Positions 17,981-29,130 of a stretch of DNA of 36,522 nt are shown in pieces. This DNA is from Deltaproteobacteria bacterium (GTDB lineage: Bacteria > Myxococcota_A > Polyangia > Haliangiales > J016). Location of the stretch: the NCBI GenBank assembly GCA_003696105.1, contig RFGE01000347.1, forward strand, positions 1-36,522, written 5' to 3'. Both the position numbers and the translations under genes were made by a program. The notes below the pieces were generated by a model. That model searched no databases. It saw only the letters and a program-made list of their open reading frames with translations, and was not told the origin of the DNA. Position 1 is the first letter of the stretch; every line of letters starts with the position of its first letter.

Positions 17981-18841
17981 AGCCGCGTCGGTTTCCTGCC
18001 GCGACCCGACCGCCAACCGCCGGGGCCGCTGTTCGACGAACTGGTCGCGTGGGTCCGCAGCCACGGCCACGAGGCGGTGGTCACCGAGGAGGACGGCCTG
18101 TCGCCGGCCGGCGCGCGCGTGGTGCCCGAGGCGGAGCTGGGCGCATCCATCGACCTCGGCGTCGTGCTGGGCGGCGACGGGTCGATGCTGCGCGCCGCGC
18201 ACCTTCTGGCCGACCACTTCGTCCCCGTGCTCGGCATCAACCTCGGCAGCCTGGGGTTTCTCAGCCCGTTCGACCCGAGCGACGCGACCGCCGCGCTCGA
18301 CGCGGCGTTGGCCGGAGCGTTGCCGATCGTCGAGCGAATGCGCATGGAAGTGACGCTCGAGCAGTGCGACGGGAACCGCCGGACGCGGCGGGGACTCAAC
18401 GAGGCGGTGGTCCACCAGGGCACCGTCGCGCGCCTGGTCGAACTGGAGGCGCGCGTCGACGGCATGCTGGTCACCGAGTACAGCGCGGACGGCCTGATCG
18501 TCGCGACGCCGACCGGCTCGACCGCGTACAACCTCGCCGCCGGCGGGCCGATCATCATGCCCGGGCTCGGCGCGCTCGCGCTCACGCCGATCTGCGCGCA
18601 CGCGCTCACCAACCGGCCGCTCGTCGTCCCCGAGACCTCGATCATCACGATCGTCCTGCCCCGCCAGGCCGCCGGCGACGACGTGGTGCTCACGGTCGAC
18701 GGCAACTGGGTCCATCCGATCCGCCCCGGCGACCGCGTCACGATCAAAGCGGCCGATCGGCCGTTCCGCGTGTTCGCCTCCGACAAGCCCTACTTCGACA
18801 TCCTGCGGGAGAAGCTCCACTGGGGCGCGCGCACCCGCTAG
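17978..18841 (+). CDS. nadK: NAD kinase
   Basis: The protein has 287 aa. The diagnostic GGDGSMLRAAHLL (ATP/polyphosphate and NAD site), GINLGSLGFLSPF, NEAVVHQG and DGLIVATPTGSTAYNLAAGGP motifs are all intact, as is the late DGNWVHPIRPGDRV. It phosphorylates NAD to NADP in the cytoplasm and supplies the NADPH used by ArgC among others. The recN start is 8 bp beyond its stop, the common nadK-recN pairing. Confidence 0.97.
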   Translation: MSRVGFLPRPDRQPPGPLFDELVAWVRSHGHEAVVTEEDGLSPAGARVVPEAELGASIDLGVVLGGDGSMLRAAHLLADHFVPVLGINLGSLGFLSPFDPSDATAALDAALAGALPIVERMRMEVTLEQCDGNRRTRRGLNEAVVHQGTVARLVELEARVDGMLVTEYSADGLIVATPTGSTAYNLAAGGPIIMPGLGALALTPICAHALTNRPLVVPETSIITIVLPRQAAGDDVVLTVDGNWVHPIRPGDRVTIKAADRPFRVFASDKPYFDILREKLHWGARTR

Positions 18842-18849
18842 CAACCGCC

Positions 18850-20520
<1,671 letters not shown>

Positions 20521-20527
20521 TCGACGC

Positions 20528-21307
20528 CTACGACGTCGGCCGCCGGCGCTTGCGGTGCCACTTGCGCGACGGCGCCTTGTCGGGCCCGCTGCCGCCCGGT
20601 GGGCTGCGATCGACCCAGCGATAGCTCTTGGCGCCGGGCGCGCGGAAGTCGATGTGGACGAAGCCGGCGCGCGGGTACAGGCCGATGCCCATGCCGCCGG
20701 TATCCAGCGACTCGGCGAACTCGTACAGCTTGCGCGGGCTCACGCCCGGAATGCGGATGTCCATCGCCGACGCGTGGAAGTGGCGGCTCTTTTCGTTGCG
20801 TTGGAAACGAAAACCGGACACCAACTCGATGCGACGCCGCCCGAAGTGGTCGTAGATGATCGACAGCACCTCGTACAGGCGCGGGTCGACCGCGCGCTCC
20901 TCACGGGTGCGCTTGCAACGAAATGCGTGGTCGAGTGCAGCCAGTGCCTCGTCGTCCAGCGAGCCGTCGTCGCGGTAGATGTGGACCGCCACGTCCTCGC
21001 GGAAGTTGACGAGCCACAGGTGGATGTCGCCGCTGGGTTTGGGCAGCGGCTCGGTCCGCAGCCGCGACGCGGCCACGCCGTGGCCCGCGAATACGGGCAC
21101 CCAGCGACACCGCCGATGTCCGCGCACGCGGCGGCACTCGCGCACGCCGCGCCGCGCGCGCCGCGCCCTGGTCGTGCGCCGCGCCGCGCGCTGCGCCGGC
21201 GCCGCGGAGGCGGCGCGCTGCGCGGGGCGAGCCTCGGCCGGCGAGGCCTCCGCGACGACCGTCGCCACCGCGAACGCGGCGGCCGCAGCAAGCTTCGTCC
21301 ACGTCAT
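20528..21307 (-). CDS. Secreted DUF882/M15-like zinc peptidase
   Basis: The protein has 259 aa from ATG 21307. A signal peptide (MTWTKLAAAAAFAVATVVAEASPAEA) is followed by an Arg-rich segment (40-67) that could bind peptidoglycan or nucleic acid. The YcbK-type domain covers about 85-232. SxH...A.D of the M15 fold is present as S174, H176, A181, D183, and the third zinc ligand is probably H218 in FVHIDF; RFQRNEKSRHFHASAMDI and GGMGIGLYP are family-typical. Members cleave or bind peptidoglycan cross-links in the periplasm. The Gly of SxHxxG is Ala here. A basic tail follows. Confidence 0.87.
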   Translation of the reverse strand: MTWTKLAAAAAFAVATVVAEASPAEARPAQRAASAAPAQRAARRTTRARRARRGVRECRRVRGHRRCRWVPVFAGHGVAASRLRTEPLPKPSGDIHLWLVNFREDVAVHIYRDDGSLDDEALAALDHAFRCKRTREERAVDPRLYEVLSIIYDHFGRRRIELVSGFRFQRNEKSRHFHASAMDIRIPGVSPRKLYEFAESLDTGGMGIGLYPRAGFVHIDFRAPGAKSYRWVDRSPPGGSGPDKAPSRKWHRKRRRPTS

Positions 21308-21335
21308 GGTCCCGGCTCCGGTTCCGATCCGGCCC

Positions 21336-21365
21336 AGGCTACGGGGCCGGCGTGTGCGGTGTCAA
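21336..21365 (-). promoter_or_regulatory. Sigma-70-type promoter of the M15-like peptidase gene
   Basis: On the minus strand TTGACA (21365-21360), an 18-bp spacer and TAGCCT (21341-21336) point at ATG 21307, giving a leader of about 22 nt with GGAG before the start. Confidence 0.6.
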
Positions 21366-21397
21366 CCTCCCGCCGCCCCACACCGGCGGTGCCGCGG

Positions 21398-21877
21398 TCA
21401 CACCGGCGGCAACAGCACCTCGTTGAGCACCGCGTTGACCGGGACGTGGACCAGCTCGAGCCCGATCTTCGCGGCCACGTCGAAGATCCGGTCATCCCGG
21501 TAGAATTCGCCGTAACAGATGCGCCGAATGCCCGCGTTGGCACATTGTTTGAAGCAGTTCCAGCACGGACTCGCCGTGACGTAGACGGTCGCGCCTTCGA
21601 TCATCACGCCGTTTTTCGCGGCCTGGAGGATCGCGTTGGCCTCCGCGTGGATGGTCGCGACGCAGTGGCCGTCCTCCATCATGTGGCCCACGTCGGTGCA
21701 GTGGGGCATGCCCCGGATCGACCCGTTGTAGCCGGTCGACAGGATCGTCCGGTCGCGGACGATCACCGCACCGACGAACTTGCGGTGGCAGGTCGACCGC
21801 GACGACACCACCTGGGCGATGTGCATGAAGTACTGGTCCCACGGGACGCGTTTGGGCGCGTTTTCGCGTTCGCTCAT
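21398..21877 (-). CDS. dCMP deaminase (deoxycytidylate deaminase family)
   Basis: The protein has 159 aa from ATG 21877. Zinc-dependent cytidine/deoxycytidylate deaminase motifs are HAEANAI (His77 ligand, Glu79 proton shuttle) and PCWNCFK (Cys105 and Cys108 ligands). The segment STGYNGSIRGMPHCTDVGHMMEDGHCVATIHAEANAI is typical of dCMP deaminases, including the extra Cys/His zinc site. It converts dCMP to dUMP, feeding thymidylate synthesis. It is close to the ComEB type, but no competence gene is nearby. It shares a 33-bp divergent promoter region with ileS. Confidence 0.93.
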   Translation of the reverse strand: MSERENAPKRVPWDQYFMHIAQVVSSRSTCHRKFVGAVIVRDRTILSTGYNGSIRGMPHCTDVGHMMEDGHCVATIHAEANAILQAAKNGVMIEGATVYVTASPCWNCFKQCANAGIRRICYGEFYRDDRIFDVAAKIGLELVHVPVNAVLNEVLLPPV

Positions 21878-21888
21878 GGCGGAAACCT

Positions 21889-21896
21889 ACTATAGT
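21889..21896. promoter_or_regulatory. Palindromic bidirectional -10 between dCMP deaminase and ileS
   Basis: ACTATAGT is its own reverse complement, so TATAGT reads as a -10 on both strands: 21891-21896 (+) and 21894-21889 (-). The distances to the start codons are 14 nt (ileS) and 11 nt (deaminase), giving leaders of only about 5-8 nt. The whole intergenic gap is 33 bp, so there is no room for a T-box leader. Confidence 0.6.
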
Positions 21897-21910
21897 CCGT
21901 CGCTCCGACG

Positions 21911-24736
21911 ATGGCCGGCAACAACCCCTACAAGGACACGCTCAACCTCCCGCAGACCGAGTTCCCGATGCGCGGCAACCTGGCCGTGCGGGAACCCGAA
22001 CTCCTCGCGGAATGGACCGCAAACGACTTGTACGGGCGGATTCTGGAGCGGCGCAAGGACGCGCCGACCTACGTGCTGCACGACGGACCGCCGTACGCGA
22101 ACGGCCACATCCACTACGGCCACATCCTCAACAAGATCCTCAAGGACCTCGTCATCAAGTACCGCACGATGGCCGGCTTCCGCGCGCCGTACGTGCCCGG
22201 CTGGGACTGCCACGGCCTGCCGATCGAAAACGCGGTCGACCAGGAACTCGGCGACCGCAAGCGCGACCTGTCCAAGGCCGACATCCGCCGCGCCTGCCGC
22301 GACTACGCGCTGCGGTTCATCGACATCCAGCGCGACGAGTTCCGCCGGCTCGGCGTGCTCGGCGCGTGGGACCGGCCCTACCTCACGCTCGATCCCTCCT
22401 ACGAGGCCGCGATCGTGCGCGGGCTGGCGGCGTTTGCGCGCGGCGGCTACCTGTACCGCGGCAAGAAGCCGGTGTTCTGGTGCGCCCACTGCCGCACGGC
22501 GCTGGCCGAGGCGGAGGTCGAGTACGCCGACCACCGGTCGCCGTCGATCTACGTGCGCATGCCGCTGGTCGACTTCGACGCGGCCGCGCTGTCGCCGGCG
22601 CTCGCCGGCAAGGCGGTGGCGCTGCCGATCTGGACGACCACGCCGTGGACGCTGCCGGCCAACCTCGCCATCGTGCTGCACCCGCGCGTCGACTACGTCG
22701 CGATCCCGGCGCACCGCGACGGCGAGGTCTACCTCGTCGCGCGCGCGCTCGCCGCGGCGTTTTCCGCCGCCGTCGGCCTCCCCGCGCCGGAAGACACCTG
22801 GGTGCCGATCGAGCGCGACGCGCTGGCCGCGCTCGAGGGGGCGCGTTACCGCCACCCGTTCATCGATGCCCCCCGCGGCGACGACGACTTCAAGGTGTGG
22901 TTTGCCGACTACGTGACCACCGAGCAGGGCACCGGCCTGGTCCACACCGCGCCCGGCCACGGCATCGAGGACTACCACACCGGGATGGCGCACGGCCTCG
23001 AACCGTACGCACCGCTCGACGATGCGGGCCGGTTCACCGACGACGTGCCCGAGTTCGCCGGCATGTTCGCCACCGACGCCAACGACCCGATCAAGCAGCT
23101 GCTGCGCGAACGCGGCGCACTGCTCAACTCGCCCGACGACTTCATCGACCACAGCTACCCGCATTGTTGGCGGTGCAAGCAACCGATTTTGTACCGCGCG
23201 ACGGCGCAGTGGTTCATCGGCATCGACCACGACGGCCTGCGCAAACGCGCACTCGAGGAGATCGATCGCACCGAGTGGGTGCCGCCGTGGGGGCGCAACC
23301 GCATCTACGGCATGATCGAGAACCGCCCGGACTGGTGCCTGTCGCGCCAGCGCGTGTGGGGGGTGCCGATCCCGGCGTTTTACTGCGACACGTGCGGCCA
23401 CACCCACGCCGACGCCGACGCGATGGAGCACGTCGCCTCCGTGTTCGAACGCGAGGGCGCCGACGCCTGGTACACGCGCCCCGTCGCCGATCTGCTGCCG
23501 CCCGGCACGACGTGTCCGCAATGCGGCGGGTCGTCGTTCTCTCCCGAGCAGGACATCGTCGACGTCTGGTTCGAGTCAGGCGTGTCGTGGCTGGCGGTGT
23601 GCGAGCCGAACCCCGACCTGCGCGACATCGACCTGTACCTGGAAGGTTCCGACCAGCACCGCGGCTGGTTCCACTCGGCGCTGCTCACCGGCATCGGCAT
23701 CAAGGGCAAGGCGCCGTACAAGACGGTGCTCACCCACGGCTTCGTGCTCGACGAGGACGGCAATCCCTACTCCAAGAGCGCGATCGAGCGGGCGCGCCGC
23801 GCCGGCAAGAAGGTCAAGTACATCGCGCCCGAACAGGTGATCGCCACCAGCGGCGCCGAGATGTTCCGCCTGTGGGTCGCGTCGACCGAGTTTCGCAACG
23901 ACATCCCCTACTCGGAGACCATCCTCAAAGGGCTCGGCGACTGGTACCGCAAGTTCCGCAACACCGCGCGGTTTTTGCTCGGCAACCTGTACGACTTCGA
24001 CCCCGAACGCGACGCCGTGGCGGTCGACGAATTGCTGCCGCTCGACCGGTGGGCGCTCGGCCGCCTGCGCGACGCGGTGGCGCGCTGCCGCCGCGCGTAC
24101 GACGCGTTCGAATTCCACGTCGTCTACCGCACGCTGGTCGACTACATCGCGGTCGACCTGTCGGCGCGCTACCTCGATGCGATCAAGGACCGCCTGTACA
24201 CGGACGTCGCCGACGGCCGCCCCCGGCGATCGGCGCAGACGGTCGTCTACGAGGCCGCGCGCGCCCTCGCGCTCGTGAGCGCGCCGATCCTGTGCTTCAC
24301 CGCCGAGGACATCTGGCGCCACCTGCCCAAGCGCGCGGGCGATCCCGATTCGGTGCACCTGGCCGACATGCCGGCCGGCGCCCGCGCCGACGACGACCCG
24401 GTGTGGACGACTCTGCTGGACTACCGCGACGGCGCGTACAAGGCGATCGAGGCGTTCCGCGCGCAGAAGCACAAATCCACCGACGCGCACGTGACGATCA
24501 CGCCGCGCGCCGCCGACCGCGACGTGCTCGCCGCCCACCTGGCCGAACTCACGGAGCTGCTGATCGTGTCGAAGGTGTCGCTCGCCGACGCGAATGCGGA
24601 CGAGCCCGCATTCGCCGTCGGCCAGGCGCCCGGCGAGCGCTGCGCGCGCTGCTGGCGGTTCTTCGAGCAGATGTCGGCGAGCCACCCGGACCTGTGCCCG
24701 CGTTGCTCGGACGCGGTCGCCGCGCTACACCGATAG
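21911..24736 (+). CDS. ileS: Isoleucyl-tRNA synthetase
   Basis: The protein has 941 aa, a normal bacterial length. The Rossmann core has the class I HIGH motif as HYGH (68-71, in [13 protein letters not shown]). The CP1 editing domain has [14 protein letters not shown] and [16 protein letters not shown]. The [15 protein letters not shown] block and [11 protein letters not shown] are typical of IleRS. KMSKS appears as PYSKS (about residues 617-621), followed by a long insert [23 protein letters not shown]-terminal zinc finger has two CxxC pairs (CARC...CPRC). It charges tRNA-Ile with isoleucine and edits valine. lspA follows 5 bp after its stop, a widespread ileS-lspA pairing. Confidence 0.97.
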   Translation: MAGNNPYKDTLNLPQTEFPMRGNLAVREPELLAEWTANDLYGRILERRKDAPTYVLHDGPPYANGHIHYGHILNKILKDLVIKYRTMAGFRAPYVPGWDCHGLPIENAVDQELGDRKRDLSKADIRRACRDYALRFIDIQRDEFRRLGVLGAWDRPYLTLDPSYEAAIVRGLAAFARGGYLYRGKKPVFWCAHCRTALAEAEVEYADHRSPSIYVRMPLVDFDAAALSPALAGKAVALPIWTTTPWTLPANLAIVLHPRVDYVAIPAHRDGEVYLVARALAAAFSAAVGLPAPEDTWVPIERDALAALEGARYRHPFIDAPRGDDDFKVWFADYVTTEQGTGLVHTAPGHGIEDYHTGMAHGLEPYAPLDDAGRFTDDVPEFAGMFATDANDPIKQLLRERGALLNSPDDFIDHSYPHCWRCKQPILYRATAQWFIGIDHDGLRKRALEEIDRTEWVPPWGRNRIYGMIENRPDWCLSRQRVWGVPIPAFYCDTCGHTHADADAMEHVASVFEREGADAWYTRPVADLLPPGTTCPQCGGSSFSPEQDIVDVWFESGVSWLAVCEPNPDLRDIDLYLEGSDQHRGWFHSALLTGIGIKGKAPYKTVLTHGFVLDEDGNPYSKSAIERARRAGKKVKYIAPEQVIATSGAEMFRLWVASTEFRNDIPYSETILKGLGDWYRKFRNTARFLLGNLYDFDPERDAVAVDELLPLDRWALGRLRDAVARCRRAYDAFEFHVVYRTLVDYIAVDLSARYLDAIKDRLYTDVADGRPRRSAQTVVYEAARALALVSAPILCFTAEDIWRHLPKRAGDPDSVHLADMPAGARADDDPVWTTLLDYRDGAYKAIEAFRAQKHKSTDAHVTITPRAADRDVLAAHLAELTELLIVSKVSLADANADEPAFAVGQAPGERCARCWRFFEQMSASHPDLCPRCSDAVAALHR

Positions 24737-24741
24737 GCGCC

Positions 24742-25257
24742 ATGCCTCGCCGCTACAAGATCTTCCTGGCGTTTTGCGCGGCCACGATTGCGCTCGATCA
24801 GGTCACCAAACTGTGGGCGCGCCGGCTGCCGACCGACGCGCGCGGCTACGGGATCCCACAGCCGGTGATCGACAACTTCTGGGACTGGCGGCTGTCGTTC
24901 AACACCGGCTCCGCGTTCGGCCTGTTCCACTCGGTCGACGGCGCGCGCATCTTCCTGTCGATCGTCGCGGTCGTCGCCGTCGTCGCGATCGTGTGGATGC
25001 TCGTCAAGGCGGCCGACGAGCAACGCTGGTTCGTGGTCGCGCTGGGCCTGGTCGCCGGCGGCGCGATCGGCAACCTCATCGACCGCATCGCGTTCGGCAA
25101 GGTCACCGACTTCATCGTGTGGAAGTACCACGAGCACGAATGGCCGACGTTCAACATCGCCGACGCGGCGCTGTGCGTCGGCGTCGGGCTGATGTTCCTC
25201 AGCGAGTTCAAGAAGGAGGGTCGCGAGCCGGTCGCCGCCGGCGATCCGGCCGACTGA
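24742..25257 (+). CDS. lspA: Lipoprotein signal peptidase (signal peptidase II)
   Basis: The protein has 171 aa from ATG 24742. It is an aspartyl protease of the inner membrane with four predicted helices (about 5-22, 66-86, 96-113, 142-158). Conserved motifs are DQVTKLWA near the N-terminus, FNTGSAFG, GGAIGNLIDRI and FNIADA. The catalytic aspartates are those in NLIDR and FNIADA. It removes signal peptides from prolipoproteins after Lgt has acted on the Cys. It lies between ileS and lgt and presumably processes the six lipoproteins predicted in this window. Confidence 0.97.
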   Translation: MPRRYKIFLAFCAATIALDQVTKLWARRLPTDARGYGIPQPVIDNFWDWRLSFNTGSAFGLFHSVDGARIFLSIVAVVAVVAIVWMLVKAADEQRWFVVALGLVAGGAIGNLIDRIAFGKVTDFIVWKYHEHEWPTFNIADAALCVGVGLMFLSEFKKEGREPVAAGDPAD

Positions 25258-25371
25258 CCGGACCGTGCGGCGCCGACCGTTCGACGCCTCGCCCGCGCGC
25301 CGCGCTCCCGCGGCCGACCGGCGGCGGATTGCCCTGCCGGAGGTCGCGCGCGCCGGCGCCAACGCGCCGCC

Positions 25372-26265
25372 ATGAAACCGATCCTGTTCGCCCCGTTCGG
25401 CGTCGAGTTCCCCGCCTATACGACACTGCTTCTGACCGGCTTTTTGGTCGCGGTCTGGCTGGCCCGTCGCGAAGCCGACCGGGTCGGCCTGCCGGGCGAA
25501 AAAATCGTCGACCTTGGGCTGGCCATGCTGGTCGCCGGCATCGCCGGGGCCCGCATCCTGTCGGTCCTCACCGACGGCATGCTGATGGACTTCGTCCACC
25601 TGTGCACCGACCCGAAGCTCGTGCGCGCGCGCGATGCACTGGTCGACACGTGCACGGCCGACGCGCAGTGCGGGTTCGACTATCTGTGTGACCTGGCCAC
25701 CCACCGCTGCTACCCGCCGCGCGACTGCCTCGCGGCGCTCAAGTTCTGGAACGGCGGCCTCACCTACTACGGCGGCCTGATCGCCGCGGTGCCGGCCGGG
25801 CTGTACCTCGCGCGCCGGTGGAAGCTCGGCGCGCTGCGAACCGCCGACCTCGTCGCGCCGTATCTGATGATCGGCCTGTTCTTCGGCCGCCTCGGTTGCT
25901 TCTTCAACGGATGCTGCTACGGCGCACCGACCGACTCGTGGGTCGGCGTCGTGTTTCCGCCGCACCCGGACCGGCCGCACGTGCCGCTGCACCCGGTCCA
26001 GCTGTACGAGGCGGTGGCGGTGCTCGCGATCGCCGCGGTGCTGTACGGCGTGGTGCGGCCGCGCCGCCGCGCCGACGGCGAGGTGTTCGGCTGGATGCTG
26101 GCGCTGTACGCCGTGTGGCGGTTCGTCGTCGAGTTCTGGCGCATCGACCAGCGCGGCGGGCTCGGCCCGCTGGCGACGTCCCAGTGGCTGTCGATCCCGC
26201 TGGCCACGGCCGGCGGGTGGCTGATTTGGCGAGCCCGCCGCGCATCCGCTACGATCGGCGCGTGA
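25372..26265 (+). CDS. lgt: Prolipoprotein diacylglyceryl transferase with a cysteine-rich insertion
   Basis: The protein has 297 aa from ATG 25372. It is a polytopic inner-membrane enzyme transferring diacylglycerol from phosphatidylglycerol to the lipobox Cys. Core motifs are VAGIAGARILSVL, WNGGLTYYGGLI (Tyr at the position of E. coli His103), FFGRLGCFFNGCCYG (the GC variant of the GRIGNFINGE signature), HPVQLYEA and WRFVVEFWR. Between the second helix and the GG motif lies an extra loop (about 76-120) with six cysteines (78, 94, 100, 106, 113, 119), in a pattern like secreted Cys-rich modules. The stop overlaps the next start as GTGA. The spacer from lspA (25258-25371) shows no clear promoter. 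Confidence 0.95.
   Translation: MKPILFAPFGVEFPAYTTLLLTGFLVAVWLARREADRVGLPGEKIVDLGLAMLVAGIAGARILSVLTDGMLMDFVHLCTDPKLVRARDALVDTCTADAQCGFDYLCDLATHRCYPPRDCLAALKFWNGGLTYYGGLIAAVPAGLYLARRWKLGALRTADLVAPYLMIGLFFGRLGCFFNGCCYGAPTDSWVGVVFPPHPDRPHVPLHPVQLYEAVAVLAIAAVLYGVVRPRRRADGEVFGWMLALYAVWRFVVEFWRIDQRGGLGPLATSQWLSIPLATAGGWLIWRARRASATIGA
26250..26264 (+). promoter_or_regulatory. Leaderless-type -10 element and GTG start of the lipoprotein gene
   Basis: TACGAT (26250-26255) lies 6 nt before GTG 26262, inside the last codons of lgt, with TTGGCG 18 bp further upstream as a possible -35. The gene may therefore be expressed independently of lgt. Confidence 0.5.
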
Positions 26266-27041
26266 ACCGGATCGCCGCGATCGCCGTCGCGCTGGCCGCG
26301 TCCGCCGCGTGCGCGGACGAGGCGGGCACGCACCCGCCCGGCGGCGGCGGGGGCGGCGGTACGGGCGGTCGCATCGACGCGGGCGCGGATGCCGGCGCGG
26401 GCGAGCCCGACGCGGCGCACGCCGCGGCCATCGCCGGGCGCCTGTGCGAGGCGACCGACCTGCGCGCGCCGACCGCGTGCCCCGCGGGCGCCGACTTCTC
26501 CGGCACGGTGGTCGCCAACGCGACCACCGGCGACGCCGCCACCGCGGCGGCCGACGGCCGGTTCGAACTGCCGGCGGCGCCGGGTCTGCGCGCCGCCACC
26601 TTGCGGCTCGCGCCGGGAGACGCGGTGTACCGCGCGTCGCTGGCGCCGATCGTCCTGCGAGACGACGGCACCGCCGGCCCGCTCGACCTGCCGGTCGTGC
26701 CCGAGGAGGACTGGGCCGCTCTCACCAGGACGATCGCGGCGCCCAACGCGCTCGGGCTCGCGGCCATCGTCGTGTACGCGGTCGACGGCGGCGCGCCGCT
26801 GTCCGGCGTGACCGTGGCCGCGGGTGCCGGCGAGGGCGAGGTCTACTACGACGACGGCGGCCCGCTGAGCTGGGACCAGGACGCCGCCGGCACCGGCGAG
26901 GCCGGCGTCATCCTGATCGCGGGCCTGTCGCCGTCGGACCCCGATCGCGACCTGTCGCTCACCGACGGCGTCCGCTCCGTCACCCTGCCGGCCGTCCCGA
27001 TCGAAGCCGACGCGATCACGTTCGTCACCGCGCCGTTTTAG
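26262..27041 (+). CDS. Lipoprotein with beta-sandwich repeats, unknown function
   Basis: The protein has 259 aa from GTG 26262, overlapping the lgt stop. The lipoprotein signal ends AASAAC (Cys17), followed by a Gly-rich run and an Asp/Ala/Gly linker (RIDAGADAGAGEPDAA) typical of myxobacterial surface lipoproteins. Two carboxypeptidase-regulatory-like segments follow: GADFSGTVVANATTGDAATAAADGRFELPAAPG, and GAPLSGVTVAAGAGEGEVYY ending LIAGLSPSDPDRD. It shares its general architecture with the lipoprotein at 4445-5293. Its last 17 bp overlap the 3' end of the convergent pabB. Confidence 0.78.
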   Translation: MNRIAAIAVALAASAACADEAGTHPPGGGGGGGTGGRIDAGADAGAGEPDAAHAAAIAGRLCEATDLRAPTACPAGADFSGTVVANATTGDAATAAADGRFELPAAPGLRAATLRLAPGDAVYRASLAPIVLRDDGTAGPLDLPVVPEEDWAALTRTIAAPNALGLAAIVVYAVDGGAPLSGVTVAAGAGEGEVYYDDGGPLSWDQDAAGTGEAGVILIAGLSPSDPDRDLSLTDGVRSVTLPAVPIEADAITFVTAPF

Positions 27042-28299
27042 CTCGCGGCGCGCTCCGGTCGCCGGCGAGCGCGGCGCGCCACGCGGCGGCCTTCTCCTCG
27101 GTCTCCTCGTACTCGCGCGCCGCCGTCGAGTCGGCGACGATGCCGCCGCCGACGCACAGCGCCAGCTGCCCGCCCGCGATCGTCGCGGTGCGGATCGCGA
27201 TGGACAGGTCGATCGCACCGCCGGGACCGATCCGCCCGATCGCGCCGCAGTACACGCCTCGGCGGAACGGCTCGAGCTCGTCGATGATCTGCATCGCGCG
27301 CACCTTGGGCGCGCCGGTGATCGATCCGCCCGGAAACGTCGCGCGCAGGATGTCCGCGACTCCGACGCCCGGACGCAGTCGACAGCTCACCGTCGACACC
27401 ACGTGGTACAGCGTCGGCAGTTCGACGACGCGCGCGAACGAGTCGACGGCGACGCTGCCCGGCACGGCCACGCGGCCGAGGTCGTTGCGCTCGAGGTCGA
27501 CGATCATGAGGTGCTCGGCGCGCTCCTTGGCGTCCGCGGCCAGCTCCGCCGCCGCGTCGCGATCGCGCGCGGGATCTCCCGTGCGCCGGCGCGTCCCCTT
27601 GATCGGGCGGGTCTCGAGCCGATCCGACCCGGGCGCGCGGTACAGAAACCGCTCCGGCGACGCCGACACGACGCGCACCGCCGGGGTGTCGAGCACGGCG
27701 CCGAACGCGCACGCCGACCGCGCGATCACCGCGGCGTATAACCCGAGCGCGTCGCCGCCGGCGACGACCGGCGCAACCAGCCGGCGCGCGAGGTTGACCT
27801 GGTAGACGTCGCCCGCGCGGATGTACGCGAGCGCGCGCGCGACGGCCGCCTCGTAGTCGCCGCGCCGCGCGCCGTCGACCAGCGCGCCGAACCGCGGCGC
27901 GGCGACCGCGGGCGGCGGCTCCGCCGGGTCGGCCGGAAAGCGCGCGACCGCGTCCGGCTCCCACAAGCCGAACCACAGGTCCGGCTCGACCCCGGGCCGC
28001 GGTGCGAACGCCCCGCGCTCGATCGTGCGGCCCAGGTCGTACGCGAGGTAGCCGATGGCGACGCGCGCCGCGGCCAGCTCCTCGAGCGCCGCCAGCGGGT
28101 CCGCGTCGGCGCGCGCGATCGCGCGGCCGCGGCGGTCGCGGACGACCACGCGCCGGCCGCGCGCCTCGATCGTCTCGATCGGATCGGATGCGACGTACGA
28201 CATCTGGCCGCAGCCATCGTCGTCGCGCGCGCTGTGCAGCAGCACCCGGCCCGGCCGGCCCGCGCGCGCCGCCGCCTCGGCGAGCGCGCCGCCAGTCAC
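27025..28299 (-). CDS. pabB: Aminodeoxychorismate synthase component I
   Basis: The protein has 424 aa from GTG 28299, overlapping the pgsA stop by 4 bp. It belongs to the chorismate-utilising family: [62 protein letters not shown], the [15 protein letters not shown] signature and [27 protein letters not shown] (Lys in the PIKGT motif) distinguishes PabB from TrpE (PIAGT), so this is 4-amino-4-deoxychorismate synthase for folate, not anthranilate synthase. The glutaminase partner PabA and lyase PabC are not in the window. The N-terminal domain is short, giving a length nearer the lower end of the family. Confidence 0.93.
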   Translation of the reverse strand: MTGGALAEAAARAGRPGRVLLHSARDDDGCGQMSYVASDPIETIEARGRRVVVRDRRGRAIARADADPLAALEELAAARVAIGYLAYDLGRTIERGAFAPRPGVEPDLWFGLWEPDAVARFPADPAEPPPAVAAPRFGALVDGARRGDYEAAVARALAYIRAGDVYQVNLARRLVAPVVAGGDALGLYAAVIARSACAFGAVLDTPAVRVVSASPERFLYRAPGSDRLETRPIKGTRRRTGDPARDRDAAAELAADAKERAEHLMIVDLERNDLGRVAVPGSVAVDSFARVVELPTLYHVVSTVSCRLRPGVGVADILRATFPGGSITGAPKVRAMQIIDELEPFRRGVYCGAIGRIGPGGAIDLSIAIRTATIAGGQLALCVGGGIVADSTAAREYEETEEKAAAWRAALAGDRSAPRAKTAR

Positions 28300-29072
28300 G
28301 CGCCGCTCTCCCCGCCGCCGGCGTCCCCGCCTCGCCTCGCGCGCCGCTGCCGCCTCGCCGCGCGCCGCGCCCGCCTGCGCGCCCGCCGCAACGCGGCGAG
28401 CTTTTCCCGCCGGCGTCGAAGCCGCTCCTTGACCATCGCCCGCGTCACCCCGCGCGCCGCCTGCTCCGCGGCCTGCCGTTCCGCCGCGCGGACGAAAAAC
28501 CGGAAGTACTCCGCCGCCGACAGAACCGACATCACGAGCGACAGATACAGCAGATAGATGCCGACCTCGTGAAAGTCGAGCGCGTAGTCGAACAGCAGGA
28601 TGCGGTAGCGAAAGTGAATCAGCAGAAATACGATTCCCGCCGACTGTAGGGCCGTCTTGGTCTTGCCGCCGGCGCCGGCCGCGATGACCAACCCCTGCTG
28701 CGACGCGATCGCGCGCAGCCCCGTCACCGCCAGCTCGCGCGCCATCAATACGACGACGAGCCACGCCGGCGCGCGGCCGCGATCGACGAGCACGACCAGC
28801 ACCGACAGCACCATGAGCTTGTCGGCCAACGGGTCGAGAAACTTGCCGAGCACGGTGACCAGTCCCATGCGCCGCGCGAGGTAGCCGTCGATCAAGTCGG
28901 TCACCATCGCGGCGCAAAACAGCAGCGCCGCGAGCGCCGACAGTCGCGGACTGTAGTTGTCGACGCACGCCAGGACGCCCGGGATCATCGCGATGCGCGC
29001 GAGCGTCAGCAGGTTCGGAACGTCGGAAATCTCGTCGCGCAGCGGGCGGAACGGCTGGCGAGGGCGGGTCAC
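28296..29072 (-). CDS. pgsA: CDP-diacylglycerol-glycerol-3-phosphate 3-phosphatidyltransferase
   Basis: The protein has 258 aa from GTG 29072 ([27 protein letters not shown]). The longer frame runs into the preceding gene and lacks a family match. The CDP-alcohol phosphotransferase signature is intact as [20 protein letters not shown] followed by LDPLADK. It is a polytopic membrane enzyme making phosphatidylglycerol phosphate; phosphatidylglycerol is also the lipid donor for Lgt. The C-terminal 60 residues are extremely Arg-rich ([20 protein letters not shown]), longer than in most PgsA, perhaps lying on the anionic membrane surface. It is 58 bp after the TPR-AIM24 gene and overlaps pabB. Confidence 0.94.
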   Translation of the reverse strand: MTRPRQPFRPLRDEISDVPNLLTLARIAMIPGVLACVDNYSPRLSALAALLFCAAMVTDLIDGYLARRMGLVTVLGKFLDPLADKLMVLSVLVVLVDRGRAPAWLVVVLMARELAVTGLRAIASQQGLVIAAGAGGKTKTALQSAGIVFLLIHFRYRILLFDYALDFHEVGIYLLYLSLVMSVLSAAEYFRFFVRAAERQAAEQAARGVTRAMVKERLRRRREKLAALRRARRRARRAARRQRRARRGGDAGGGESGA

Positions 29073-29130
29073 GGTGCGGCCACTGCGTTTGTCGATTCGT
29101 GGGGAAGAACGGGAGCGCGGTACGCGGCGA

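Noticed and set aside
16847-18844. A 665-codon minus-strand frame opposite the REC/GGDEF and nadK genes
   Set aside because: It is antisense to two genes with diagnostic motifs and has no recognisable domain.
21540-21560. TGGCACATTGTTTGAA inside the dCMP deaminase gene as a sigma-54 site
   Set aside because: The -12 part reads TTGA rather than TTGC and it lies within a coding region.
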